NCBI GenBank assembly: GCA_036653075.1
Contig: JAVVUQ010000001.1
Span: 1 to 43,729 of the forward strand
Direction: 5' to 3'
DNA length: 43,729 nucleotides
From: JAVVUQ01 sp036653075
GTDB taxonomy: Bacteria > Bacillota > Clostridia > Christensenellales > CAG-314
Position numbers and translations under genes: made by a program. Positions 24,366 to 33,021 of this stretch are shown here, piece by piece; the first letter of the stretch is position 1, and the number at the start of each line of letters is the position of its first letter. The notes beneath the pieces were generated by a model. It saw only the letters and a list, made by a program, of their open reading frames with translations. It searched no databases and had not been told where the DNA came from.

Positions 24366-26231
24366 TTATAGTAACTTTATATCTAATTTTACGTCCGTTA
24401 CATTTATATCTTTAATGTCTACGCCAAATTTTGACAATGGCTTTCCTAAACTTTTTAAAAATATTTGTTGTCCGCTTACAATATATTCGTCAAACTGTTC
24501 TTTTCCATAATCAACAGTTTTTATATATTTTGCTTCAACATTACCTTCAATTGCAGCGTAAACAGAAAAATCAAAGTTTAATTCTATACCAAACACCTTT
24601 TTCCCTGCCGACGAAACCAACTTATTAACTATATTTAAAGGTACATCAATCAGATTTTCACCAATTTTATATGCGTACGCCATTTTACCATTTATTTTTT
24701 GTTTGATTAAGTATCCTTTTAAATTATTAATTAATGGCAAAGCTTTTACAATGGGCGTTTTATCAACTATTGTTAACGCTTTCATATCAAATTCAACATT
24801 AACGTTTTCGTCAAGCTGCATATCTTTACAAATTATCGCAAAAACAGCGTGATTATGAATTAATAACGTCAACAATCTATCCTCGCCTATTATTTCATCT
24901 TTGTATACTTTCGCTTCTATCCCTTTTTCAACAATTCTTACACCTCTTGAGGGTATAATACACCTATAACTTCCATTAGTTTTCAACTGTTCTGTTATCG
25001 CTAACGGCAATTGCATCGTTTCGCCGAACACTTCCATTTTATCGCCATTTATCGACACTGTCGGTTTATTAAATTCTGGTATTCTCGGTTTAATTGTTAA
25101 TTCCGTTTCTGCATCGAATAAATGAATATTATTTATGTCAACGGCAAACTTTACTTTGTCGCCTACGTTAACTTTTATATCTGGTTCGGATTTCGCTGTT
25201 ATATTTGTAGATGTGTCTATAACATTTCCCGCATTTTTTCCCGTAATATCTAAATCTCCAAATACATTAGTTTCGCTTCCTAATTCTTCAACTAACTGCG
25301 CAAGACATTCAATTGTCGAATTCGGATTGTTTTTTAATGTGATCGGGTCATTAGACAACGCTTGCGGACGTATTCCAAAAATAACTTTTCTGCCATCAAA
25401 ATACTCTGGGTCAACATTGATAAGCTTTTCCGCCGGTATCTTTATATTTGTATTTGCAAAAGATATTACTACGTCCATTCCTTCAACAGATAGATACGCA
25501 TCATAAAAATTCATTTGCGGCGATCCTATAAATCCCGCTACGAACTTGTTTCCCGGATAACTATATAGGTTTTGCGGCGAATCAATTTGTTGTATAAATC
25601 CATCTTTCATAACCACAATTCTCGACCCCATAGTCATAGCTTCTACTTGATCGTGCGTAACATATATAAATGTCGTTTGTAACCTTTTATGCAATTTCGT
25701 AATTTCCGTTCTCATTTGCGTACGAAGTTTTGCGTCCAAATTACTAAGCGGCTCGTCTAATAAAAAAACTTTGGGTTCTCTTACTATTGCTCTACCTAAC
25801 GCTACACGTTGCCTCTGCCCTCCCGATAAAGCTTTAGGAAATCTATCAAGATATTCTTCAATATCCAATATTGCCGCCGCTTCGTGAACTTTCTTTTCAA
25901 TAGCTTCTTTGCTCATTTTTTTAATTCTTAAAGCAAACGCCATATTCTCAAATACTGTCATATGCGGATATAACGCATAATTTTGAAAAACCATCGCTAT
26001 ATCTCTGTCTTTTGGCTCCATATTATTGACTAATACATCGCCAATATACAAATCGCCAGCCGTTATCTCCTCTAACCCAGCTATCATTCTAAGCGTTGTG
26101 GACTTTCCACACCCGCTTGGACCTACAAAAACTATAAACTCTTTATCTTGAATTTCCATCGAAAAATCATTTACAGCTTTTACTTTGCCATCATATACCT
26201 TATATATATGCCTTAAACTTAAACTTGCCAT
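24366..26231 (-). CDS. Carbohydrate ABC transporter ATPase, MsmX/UgpC type, with long C-terminal extension
   Basis: Cytoplasmic ATPase that powers oligosaccharide importers. Residues 1-240 are a complete nucleotide-binding domain: Walker A GPSGCGKST (37-45), Q-loop VFQNYALYPHMTV, signature LSGGQRQRVALGRA (135-148), Walker B VFLLDE (155-160) and H-loop His193. Residues about 234-383 form the usual MalK-type regulatory (TOBE) domain, ending LFDAETELTI. MsmX proteins stop there, near 365-375; this one continues to 621. The tail has TOBE-like phrases (IPSRGVRIVEKGIEAKVY near 425-443; VFGIELNFDFSVYAAIEGNVE near 546-566), which suggests one or two extra degenerate copies. GGAGGTAGAGAT precedes the ATG. 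No permease or binding-protein gene is nearby, as is usual for shared ATPases. Confidence 0.9.
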   Translation of the reverse strand: MASLSLRHIYKVYDGKVKAVNDFSMEIQDKEFIVFVGPSGCGKSTTLRMIAGLEEITAGDLYIGDVLVNNMEPKDRDIAMVFQNYALYPHMTVFENMAFALRIKKMSKEAIEKKVHEAAAILDIEEYLDRFPKALSGGQRQRVALGRAIVREPKVFLLDEPLSNLDAKLRTQMRTEITKLHKRLQTTFIYVTHDQVEAMTMGSRIVVMKDGFIQQIDSPQNLYSYPGNKFVAGFIGSPQMNFYDAYLSVEGMDVVISFANTNIKIPAEKLINVDPEYFDGRKVIFGIRPQALSNDPITLKNNPNSTIECLAQLVEELGSETNVFGDLDITGKNAGNVIDTSTNITAKSEPDIKVNVGDKVKFAVDINNIHLFDAETELTIKPRIPEFNKPTVSINGDKMEVFGETMQLPLAITEQLKTNGSYRCIIPSRGVRIVEKGIEAKVYKDEIIGEDRLLTLLIHNHAVFAIICKDMQLDENVNVEFDMKALTIVDKTPIVKALPLINNLKGYLIKQKINGKMAYAYKIGENLIDVPLNIVNKLVSSAGKKVFGIELNFDFSVYAAIEGNVEAKYIKTVDYGKEQFDEYIVSGQQIFLKSLGKPLSKFGVDIKDINVTDVKLDIKLL

Positions 26232-26239
26232 ATCTCTAC

Positions 26240-26270
26240 CTCCGATATTATTTTTCCAACCGCACCGGAG
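26240..26270 (-). promoter_or_regulatory. Possible ribosome-site-masking hairpin of the msmX-like gene
   Basis: On the mRNA, CTCCGGT can pair with ATCGGAG (7 bp, one G-U) across a 17-nt loop. The second arm contains most of the GGAGG ribosome site of the ATPase gene, so pairing would reduce initiation. Confidence 0.35.
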
Positions 26271-26875
26271 TTTAATACTTTATAATTTTACCTTTATTTA
26301 TAGCTTTCTAACTATAAAACCAACAATTAAAATTATAAATTTATAAATTTATATTAATATATCATATTGAGTGTTCGTTAATCCGAAATTATTAGCTACT
26401 TTTTTGTAGCAACGGTCAAACAACCACGAACCACCTACGTATTTTCAATGTTGTTTGTTAATTGATTAAATGAAATATCCAAAAACGATATTACAACTTG
26501 TCTATTTTTTATATGCTTTCGCTATCAATTTACTGATGTTTGATTTTGCCTTTTTTTAGTTACTTTTGAGCTTCGCTCTCACGTTTATGCCTTTATAGTT
26601 ACATTTAGCACGGTTGGTACATTTTTTCGTTTATTATAATTATACATATAGTATGGCGCTACATATATATTTTAATTATAACCATTTTATTTATTATTTT
26701 TTTGCCCTCCACTTTTTATTATTTTTAGTTTTTACTTTTAATATTAATCTTAGTTTTTACTTTTAATATTAATCTTAGTTTTTACTTTTTTATTATTTTT
26801 TTGAGTAACCAATCATTTTATTTATTTGATTAACATTTATTTAATTTCAAATTATCTTATCCATTAAATCTATGT
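26271..26875. other. Long gene-free spacer with a 25-bp tandem repeat
   Basis: About 600 bp without a gene. From 26726 to about 26788 it holds a 25-bp tandem repeat (TAGTTTTTACTTTTAATATT and on; two exact copies and a part copy). From about 26390 to 26680 it is richer in G/C than the rest and holds small inverted repeats: GCTACTTTTTGTAGC at 26396-26410 and GAGCTTCGCTC near 26569. No start codon with a ribosome site opens a frame longer than a few codons. It could hold a leader or non-coding RNA for the ATPase gene, or remains of a small element. Confidence 0.5.
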
Positions 26876-28402
26876 TTACTTTAAAATTGTAAAGCTTTGA
26901 GGTGGAACAATTAACATTTCGTTTGATATAACTGCTGAAATGCCTATGCTAAAAACGGCGTTTATCGATTCGTTTAGAGGAATTTTTTCATTTTTCAATC
27001 CTGGATTTACGACGATAAAATATTTGCCACGTTTATAAACGAATGGAAATTTTCCCGATTCAGAATACATAACTTCAAAGTCTGACGAAGTAAAAGCGTC
27101 GTCGCTCATTCTCAATTTTATAATGTCTTTTACGCAATTAAGTAAGCTGTCTTTATCTAATAGTTGCGCTGCTACGGTCGGAGCATTTTCGTTATTATCT
27201 ACGGGTAAAAACAATTCATTTGCATTTGAAAACCCTTTATTTTTACTATTATCCCACTGCATTGGCGTGCGGCAACCGCATCTTTCGTAGCCGCCTTCTT
27301 TTGCAATTACGCATTGTTGTTTCATTCCAATTTCATCGCCGTAATACATAAATGGAACGCCTGGAAAAGTAAACAAAGTTGCGTAAATCAATTTTAGTTC
27401 GTGCATAGTATAGTATTCGGATATTCTCGTTATATCGTGATTACCAGTAATAAACGAAATCAATCCGCCTTTTTTGGTAGGCAAAAACCTACGCAAATAA
27501 TCATATACAAATCGAGATATATCCCCCTTGCCCTCTCTATCGAAAAAGCTTAAATTCTTTCCTTCCGCATATCGACGCAATAAATTATGGTATCCATTAT
27601 CTTTTTGGTCTAAATAAAAGTCGGCATCAAAACCTGCTTCCATAGCTTTTTCACTATCGCTCCATTCGGATACAAACACTGATTCAGGATACGCCGTCTT
27701 AACTTTAGCAAAAATGTACTGCCATACTTCTATTGTAGCGCTTTTATCTTCATCGTTTTTTACCAAACTATCCGCCATATCAACTCGGAATCCATCATAA
27801 CCCTTACTTAACCAAAAATTGATAACACTTATGAGCCATTCTCGAGTTTTTATACACTCTCCGTCTTTATAATGCATTTGCCACGCTGGTTCTGTTATAT
27901 TTTTAAATCCATAATTTAAGGCTGGTTGGAAACTAAAAAAATTTGACATAAATGCGCCGTTACGCTGATGACGCCCATACACTAATCGATAAGTATTATA
28001 CCAAGCCCATACGCTGTTTGTCCATATATAACGTCCACTATATTCATTTCTTTCTGGCAATCCGCTTTTAATGAACATTTCATTTTCTTCAGATGTATGC
28101 CCTGCTACTAAATCTAATATCACCTTAATTCCCAATTTCTTAGCTTCATCAAGCATCTCATCCATTTCTTCCATACTGCCATAACGCTCAGATGGCTTGA
28201 AATAATCTCTAATATCATACCCACCATCCATAAATGGACTGTCAAAACAGGGATTTATCCATATCGCATTGAACCCCAAATCTTTTATATATTGCAATTT
28301 CTCTTTTATACCTATAAAATCTCCGTATCCATCGCCATTACTATCCATAAAAGAATTAGGATATACTTCATAAAATACTGCCTTTTTTAACCATTCTGCC
28401 AT
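26876..28402 (-). CDS. GH13 alpha-glucosidase-like enzyme (oligo-1,6-glucosidase/trehalose synthase group)
   Basis: Intracellular alpha-glucan or oligosaccharide hydrolase or transglycosylase. The 508 residues start WLKKAVFYEVYPNSF, followed by a calcium-type loop DSNGDGYGD (20-28). Catalytic residues are Asp208 (GFRVDMADS), Glu246 (VFVSEWSD) and Asp323 (ITGNHDITR). The fifth conserved region reads QPALN, close to QPDLN of the oligo-1,6-glucosidase side of GH13. Substrate (isomaltose, trehalose, sucrose or glucosylglycerate types are all possible) cannot be read off. AGGA lies 10 nt before the ATG. It is the first gene of the glucan island, 71 nt after ridA. Confidence 0.88.
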   Translation of the reverse strand: MAEWLKKAVFYEVYPNSFMDSNGDGYGDFIGIKEKLQYIKDLGFNAIWINPCFDSPFMDGGYDIRDYFKPSERYGSMEEMDEMLDEAKKLGIKVILDLVAGHTSEENEMFIKSGLPERNEYSGRYIWTNSVWAWYNTYRLVYGRHQRNGAFMSNFFSFQPALNYGFKNITEPAWQMHYKDGECIKTREWLISVINFWLSKGYDGFRVDMADSLVKNDEDKSATIEVWQYIFAKVKTAYPESVFVSEWSDSEKAMEAGFDADFYLDQKDNGYHNLLRRYAEGKNLSFFDREGKGDISRFVYDYLRRFLPTKKGGLISFITGNHDITRISEYYTMHELKLIYATLFTFPGVPFMYYGDEIGMKQQCVIAKEGGYERCGCRTPMQWDNSKNKGFSNANELFLPVDNNENAPTVAAQLLDKDSLLNCVKDIIKLRMSDDAFTSSDFEVMYSESGKFPFVYKRGKYFIVVNPGLKNEKIPLNESINAVFSIGISAVISNEMLIVPPQSFTILK

Positions 28403-28473
28403 CTTTTAATGTCCTTTATGCGCCGTTGCATTATTTTGCTTATTGTTTTTTTATTTTTAACCTGTATGCGATT

Positions 28474-28851
28474 TTATTTAGTTGCGATAACGTTAATTTC
28501 AACTAATGCGTCCTTAGGCAATCTTGCTACTTCTACACAAGTGCGCGCTGGATAGTTTTGAGTAAAGTATTCAGCGTAAACTTTATTCATTTCTGCAAAA
28601 TTATTCATATCATTTAAATAAACATTCACCGACACAACATCGCTTAAATCTGCGTCTGCCGCTTTTAAAACTGCAATAACATTTTTTATGCTTTGCGCTG
28701 TTTGCTCTTTAATTCCACCTTCCACAAACTTTCCCGTTACGCAATCTATCGGCAATTGCCCGCTTGTAAATATCATATTTCCCGTTATAAATCCGTGTGA
28801 ATAAGGGCCTATCGCCGCTGGAGCTTCTTTTGATGTAATTGGTTTTTGCAT
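28474..28851 (-). CDS. ridA: RidA family enamine/imine deaminase
   Basis: Hydrolyses reactive 2-aminoacrylate-type enamines formed by PLP enzymes. Residues typical of active RidA are present: IGPYSHGFITGNMIFTSGQL at the N-terminus, VNVYLNDMNNFAEMN, and YPARTCVEVARLP with the substrate-binding Arg. The start used is the ATG at 28851 (AGGTG 6-8 nt upstream), giving 125 residues, the family norm; a GTG three codons earlier overlaps that ribosome site. Scaffold Ns begin 87 nt upstream, so its promoter region is incomplete. Confidence 0.95.
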   Translation of the reverse strand: MQKPITSKEAPAAIGPYSHGFITGNMIFTSGQLPIDCVTGKFVEGGIKEQTAQSIKNVIAVLKAADADLSDVVSVNVYLNDMNNFAEMNKVYAEYFTQNYPARTCVEVARLPKDALVEINVIATK

Positions 28852-28938
28852 ATTCTTCACCTCATAATATTACTTTTATATTCTTTTTGTTAATATTTTA
28901 TTAATTATTTATATTTTACACTACTTTTATTGCTTTTT

Positions 28939-29038
28939 NNNNNNNNNNNNNNNNNNNNNNNNNNNNNNNNNNNNNNNNNNNNNNNNNNNNNNNNNNNNNN
29001 NNNNNNNNNNNNNNNNNNNNNNNNNNNNNNNNNNNNNN
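28939..29038. other. Assembly gap (100 N)
   Basis: Exactly 100 N between ridA and cobO, the standard filler for a scaffold join of unknown size. The flanks are A/T-only. Genes may be missing here, so adjacency of cobO and ridA is not proven. Confidence 0.99.
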
Positions 29039-29066
29039 TTTTATATTACTTATTATAAATTAAAGG

Positions 29067-29603
29067 TTAAAACTCAATACCTTTTCGAGCGTTAGCTCCT
29101 TTATCAAATGGATGTTTGATTTTTTTCATTTCAGTAATATAATCAGCGTATTCCATAAGTTGAGTTGATGGATCTCTGCCTGTCATTACAATTTCAAGTG
29201 ATTGTGGTTTGGTTTTTAAAAAATCTAAAACTTTTTGTTCGTCTAACTGTTTCATATTAATGCAACCAATAATCTCATCAAATATCATTAAATCAATATT
29301 ACCGCTTTTGCATTGAATAATTGCCTGTTCAAATTTCTTTTCATTTTGCTCTTTATTGAAAAGTTTTTCTTCATTTGTCATATTAAAGACAAATTTAACA
29401 TTATCTGTAACTGTTTCAATTTTTAAATTTAAAATATTTTGCGCTGCAATATGTTCGCCGCAACCATAACTTTTTAAAAATTGTAGCATATACACTTTCA
29501 ATCCGCTACCTGCTGCTCGCATTGCAAGTCCCAAAGCGGCGGTTGTTTTACCTTTACCGTCGCCTGTGTATATATGAATTAATCCTTTATCTAATTGTTT
29601 CAT
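29067..29603 (-). CDS. cobO: Corrinoid adenosyltransferase, CobO/BtuR type
   Basis: Transfers the adenosyl group of ATP to reduced cobalt in corrinoids to make coenzyme B12 forms. The 178 residues carry the P-loop GDGKGKTTAALGLAMRAAG (14-32), YMLQFLKSYGCGE, LMIFDEIIG and VMTGRDPS, all standard for the CobA/CobO family. No other cobalamin gene and no cobalamin riboswitch were seen nearby, so it may serve salvage. AGGAGCAATA precedes the ATG. An extended -10 promoter (TGGTATAAT) lies about 58 nt upstream. Confidence 0.95.
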   Translation of the reverse strand: MKQLDKGLIHIYTGDGKGKTTAALGLAMRAAGSGLKVYMLQFLKSYGCGEHIAAQNILNLKIETVTDNVKFVFNMTNEEKLFNKEQNEKKFEQAIIQCKSGNIDLMIFDEIIGCINMKQLDEQKVLDFLKTKPQSLEIVMTGRDPSTQLMEYADYITEMKKIKHPFDKGANARKGIEF

Positions 29604-29660
29604 TATTGCTCCTAAACTTTGCGATATAATACTCTGTTTAAATAATGATTTTAAGTAATT

Positions 29661-29669
29661 ATTATACCA
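29661..29669 (-). promoter_or_regulatory. Extended -10 promoter of cobO
   Basis: TGGTATAAT on the minus strand: a TGn extension plus a perfect -10 box, with no recognisable -35. The start would be near 29654, giving a leader of about 50 nt. Confidence 0.45.
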
Positions 29670-29708
29670 ACGTTAAGTTTAATTATAATCATAAATGTTA
29701 TTTTAATA

Positions 29709-31103
29709 TTAAAACTCAGCTGTTCCAACTGTTCTTGGAAATGGTAGTACGTCTCTAATGTTTTGGACGCCTGTTAAATACATAACTAATCGTTCAAATC
29801 CAATACCGAATCCTGCGTGTTTAGTTCCGCCATAGCGCCTTAAATCCAAATACCACCAATAATCTTCTTCGTTTAAGTATAATTCTTTCATTCTTTGTTG
29901 TAATAGTTCCAATCTTTCTTCTCTTTGGCTTCCGCCGATTAATTCGCCTACTCCAGGAACGAGCATATCCATAGCTGCAACGGTTTTGTTATCGTCGTTC
30001 ATTCTCATATAAAATGATTTGATTTCTTTTGGCCAATCGGTAACAAAAACTGGTCCGTGGTACTGTTTTTCTGTTAAATATCTTTCGTGTTCGGTTGCCA
30101 AATCACAGCCCCAAAACACTTTAAATTCAAATTCATCATTATGCATTTTTAAAATATCCACAGCTTGTGTATATGTTAAATGCGTAAATTTATCAACCGA
30201 TAATTTTTGCAATCTCTCTTTTAGTGTTTTATCCACAAACTCGTTGAAAAAGTCAATTTCTTGTTCGCAATTATCTAATACATACTTAACTACATACTGA
30301 GTCATATTTTGCGCTAATTGCATATCATCATTAAGATCGGAAAAGGCAATCTCTGGTTCTATCATCCAAAATTCTGCTGCGTGCCGTGGCGTATAGGACT
30401 TTTCCGCTCTAAAGGTAGGTCCAAATGTATAAACATTACCAAACGCCATTGCGTAGGTTTCTGCGTTCAATTGTCCCGATACTGTCAAATTAGTAGCTTT
30501 TCCAAAAAAATCTTTAGTGTAATCTGTCTTACCATCCTTAGTCTTTGGTAAATTATCCATATCTAACGTAGTAATCTTAAACATTTCGCCTGCGCCTTCA
30601 CAGTCGCTTCCTGTTATTATCGGAGTGTGAACGTAAACAAAATTACGTTCATTAAAGAATTTATGAATTGCATACGCCGCTTCGCTTCTTACTTTCATCG
30701 TAGCGTTAAATAAATTGGTTCTCGGTCTTAAATGCGCTATTTCTCTTAAAAACTCAACGCTATGACGCTTTTTTTGCAATGGATAATCAGGCGTAGATTT
30801 TCCCTCTACTTCTATATTCACAGCTTTTATCTCGAATGGTTGTTTAGCTTGCGGTGTCAATTCTATAACTCCGCTAACAACTATTGCGCTACCCACGTTT
30901 AAATGGACAATTTCTTCAAAATTATTTATTTTATCGCTTTCAAAAACCACTTGCAAACTCTTAAAACAACTTCCGTCGTTAAGTTCTATAAATCCATACG
31001 CTTTGCTGTCTCTAATAGTACGCACCCACCCTGCAACTGTAACAGTTGCCTTATCAAACGCTTTACTATCTGCAAATATCCCGCTTATCAGCTGACGTTT
31101 CAT
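29709..31103 (-). CDS. asnS: Asparaginyl-tRNA synthetase
   Basis: Charges tRNA-Asn. Class IIb layout: an N-terminal OB-fold anticodon domain (about 15-110, TVAGWVRTIRDSKAYGFIELNDG), motif 2 with FGPTFRAEKSYTPRHAAEFWMIEPE, and motif 3 GFGIGFERLVMYLTG. Its 464 residues match the family. The ATG at 31103 is used because GGAG is 9 nt upstream; the in-frame TTG at 31109 is too close to it. No T-box leader was found before it. The 3' neighbour cobO has its own promoter. Confidence 0.96.
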   Translation of the reverse strand: MKRQLISGIFADSKAFDKATVTVAGWVRTIRDSKAYGFIELNDGSCFKSLQVVFESDKINNFEEIVHLNVGSAIVVSGVIELTPQAKQPFEIKAVNIEVEGKSTPDYPLQKKRHSVEFLREIAHLRPRTNLFNATMKVRSEAAYAIHKFFNERNFVYVHTPIITGSDCEGAGEMFKITTLDMDNLPKTKDGKTDYTKDFFGKATNLTVSGQLNAETYAMAFGNVYTFGPTFRAEKSYTPRHAAEFWMIEPEIAFSDLNDDMQLAQNMTQYVVKYVLDNCEQEIDFFNEFVDKTLKERLQKLSVDKFTHLTYTQAVDILKMHNDEFEFKVFWGCDLATEHERYLTEKQYHGPVFVTDWPKEIKSFYMRMNDDNKTVAAMDMLVPGVGELIGGSQREERLELLQQRMKELYLNEEDYWWYLDLRRYGGTKHAGFGIGFERLVMYLTGVQNIRDVLPFPRTVGTAEF

Positions 31104-31203
31104 ATTCAAATTCTCCTTTCCTGTTAATCTTGTTCATATTTATACTTGATAATCACAGTATTTTATCACGACTTTATAATATCAATGTATAATTCTTAAT
31201 GTA

Positions 31204-31312
31204 TAATTCTTAATTTATATATTTATTTTATAATTCTAAATGTATATATTTATTTTATAATTCTAAATTTATATATTTATTTTTATAATTCTAAATGTAT
31301 ATATTTATTTTA
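31204..31312. repeat. 27-bp tandem repeat between ftsZ and asnS
   Basis: Four near-identical copies of 27-28 bp (core TAATTCTAAATGTATATATT) at 31204, 31231, 31258 and 31286. They begin 14 nt after the ftsZ stop, in the ftsZ 3' untranslated region. Shorter fragments of the same unit lie just beyond, near 31178-31203. Confidence 0.9.
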
Positions 31313-31326
31313 TAATCATTAATTTA

Positions 31327-32685
31327 CTATTTTTTATTACTTCTCATCTTTTTTAAAAACGATGGAATATTGTCCTCATCTTCATTATTGTTATTATTAT
31401 TATTTGTTGTTGTAGAATAACCATTATTATTGTTTTGATTAAAGTTATTGCTGCTTTGATTTTTATTTCCAAACGCCGAGCGTTGTTCTGTTTGAATTGG
31501 CGAATTAGGCGTTCTATCGAAGCGTTCTTCTGTTCTTTCTGTTCTTTCCATTTCAGATTTTCTATTAGGATAAATCGGTTCAGTATTTTGTGGTCTTCTA
31601 ATTGGTTGTCCTTCGTTCATTCTGCTATTATTGTTAAAATTGTTCAAATTTCCGCCGTATAATGTTTTAGCGGGAGCGTCCTCCATACTGACGAATTGTT
31701 TTTCTTTTTTATCTTCCAACACATCGTTTTTAACGTCAAAACCCGTAGCGATGATGGTAACTTGTACTTCATTATCAATGTTTTCTCTAATGTCAGCGCC
31801 AAAAATAATAGCTGCATCTTCGTCGACAACTTGTTGCACTAAATTGACAGCGTGTTGTACTTCGCCCATTGTCAAGTCCAATCCGCCTGTAATATTTATA
31901 ATTACGCCTGTTGCGCCTTCAATTGTAGTCTCCAAAAGCGGACTGTATACAGCTTGTCTTATCGCTTCAATAGTCCTATTTTCGCCTTTGCCTACGCCTA
32001 AGCCCATATGCGCCATTCCCCTGTTTTTCATAATTGAACGAACGTCTGCAAAATCTAAGTTAATAAGAGAGGGAAATACAATAATATCTGATATTCCTTG
32101 AATTCCTTGTCTTAACACTTCATCGGCTTTTTTAAACGCTTCTACTATTGTAATATCTTTTGAAAAACTTTGCGTTAGCTTATCATTTGGTATAACAACT
32201 AAAGTATCTACATTCGCGCGTAAATTCTCAATTCCAATGTTAGCGTTTAACATTCTTTTTCTGCCTTCAAACATAAACGGCTTTGTTACAACCGCCACCG
32301 TCAAAATTCCCATTTCTTTAGCAATTGCTGCTATAACGGGCGCAGCGCCAGTTCCTGTTCCACCGCCCATACCTGCTGTAATAAATACAAGGTCGGTTTC
32401 TTTTAATGATTCTGCAATAGCCGCTTTACTTTCTTCAGCAGCTTGTTTTCCTATATTAGGGTCGGCTCCCGCTCCCAAACCTTTGGTAAGCTTTTCGCCT
32501 ATTTGAATTCTTTGTGTTGCTTTTGATAAATATAACGCTTGTTTATCAGTATTAACGGCTACAAAACTTGCGCTTTTTATGCCAGATAATATCATCCTAT
32601 TGACTGCGTTGTTTCCGCCGCCTCCTACACCCACAACTTTAATCTGAGCTACCTTGGTTGTCGTGGTAAAATCTTCATTAAACAT
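31327..32685 (-). CDS. ftsZ: Cell division GTPase FtsZ
   Basis: Tubulin-like GTPase forming the division ring. The GTP-binding motif AGMGGGTGTGAAP is at about 104-116, with GVGGGGNNAVNRM at the N-terminus and the T7 loop NLDFADVRS that completes GTP hydrolysis at the subunit interface. The core ends near residue 320. A linker of about 115 residues, rich in Asn, Arg and Glu, includes two poly-Asn runs. The tail DIPSFLKKM is the conserved peptide that binds FtsA and other partners. AAGGAG lies 11-12 nt before the ATG, rather far. It follows ftsA, as in most bacteria, but a scaffold gap lies between. Confidence 0.98.
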   Translation of the reverse strand: MFNEDFTTTTKVAQIKVVGVGGGGNNAVNRMILSGIKSASFVAVNTDKQALYLSKATQRIQIGEKLTKGLGAGADPNIGKQAAEESKAAIAESLKETDLVFITAGMGGGTGTGAAPVIAAIAKEMGILTVAVVTKPFMFEGRKRMLNANIGIENLRANVDTLVVIPNDKLTQSFSKDITIVEAFKKADEVLRQGIQGISDIIVFPSLINLDFADVRSIMKNRGMAHMGLGVGKGENRTIEAIRQAVYSPLLETTIEGATGVIINITGGLDLTMGEVQHAVNLVQQVVDEDAAIIFGADIRENIDNEVQVTIIATGFDVKNDVLEDKKEKQFVSMEDAPAKTLYGGNLNNFNNNSRMNEGQPIRRPQNTEPIYPNRKSEMERTERTEERFDRTPNSPIQTEQRSAFGNKNQSSNNFNQNNNNGYSTTTNNNNNNNEDEDNIPSFLKKMRSNKK

Positions 32686-32783
32686 AAACCGATAATCTCC
32701 TTTTTAAATTAGCACTGCCTTGTGCCTCGTCTATCCCGTTTTTTAATTTATAAATTTAAAATCATTATATTTTTATTTTAATT

Positions 32784-32936
32784 TATACTTCACATTTTAA
32801 TCTATACTTCANNNNNNNNNNNNNNNNNNNNNNNNNNNNNNNNNNNNNNNNNNNNNNNNNNNNNNNNNNNNNNNNNNNNNNNNNNNNNNNNNNNNNNNNN
32901 NNNNNNNNNNNTATACTTCACATTTTAATTTATATA
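32784..32936. repeat. 19-bp tandem repeat interrupted by a 100-N gap (32812-32911)
   Basis: Copies of TATACTTCACATTTTAATC and close variants abut both sides of the 100 N at 32812-32911, between ftsA and ftsZ. The left flank stops in mid-unit and the right flank starts with the same unit, so the assembly most likely broke in a longer run of this repeat. Confidence 0.8.
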
Positions 32937-33021
32937 TTATTATTGATATACCTTAACAATGTGATTTAATTGTTAATTTATATTAATAAATCTGTTATTT
33001 ATAACATATCAATCATACTAA

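Noticed and set aside
24366..25085. Fusion of the ABC ATPase with a separate downstream gene by frameshift
   Set aside because: One continuous frame with similar codon use throughout and TOBE-like phrases in the tail; no internal start with a ribosome site near the boundary was noticed.
26390..26420. Promoter TTGACC with a downstream GCTAAT for the ABC ATPase gene
   Set aside because: The -10 is poor and spacing is 16; the inverted repeat in it is noted, but the promoter is not convincing.
31104..31203. T-box leader before asnS
   Set aside because: No AGGGTGGNACCGCG-type sequence on the minus strand; only A/T-rich DNA and repeats.
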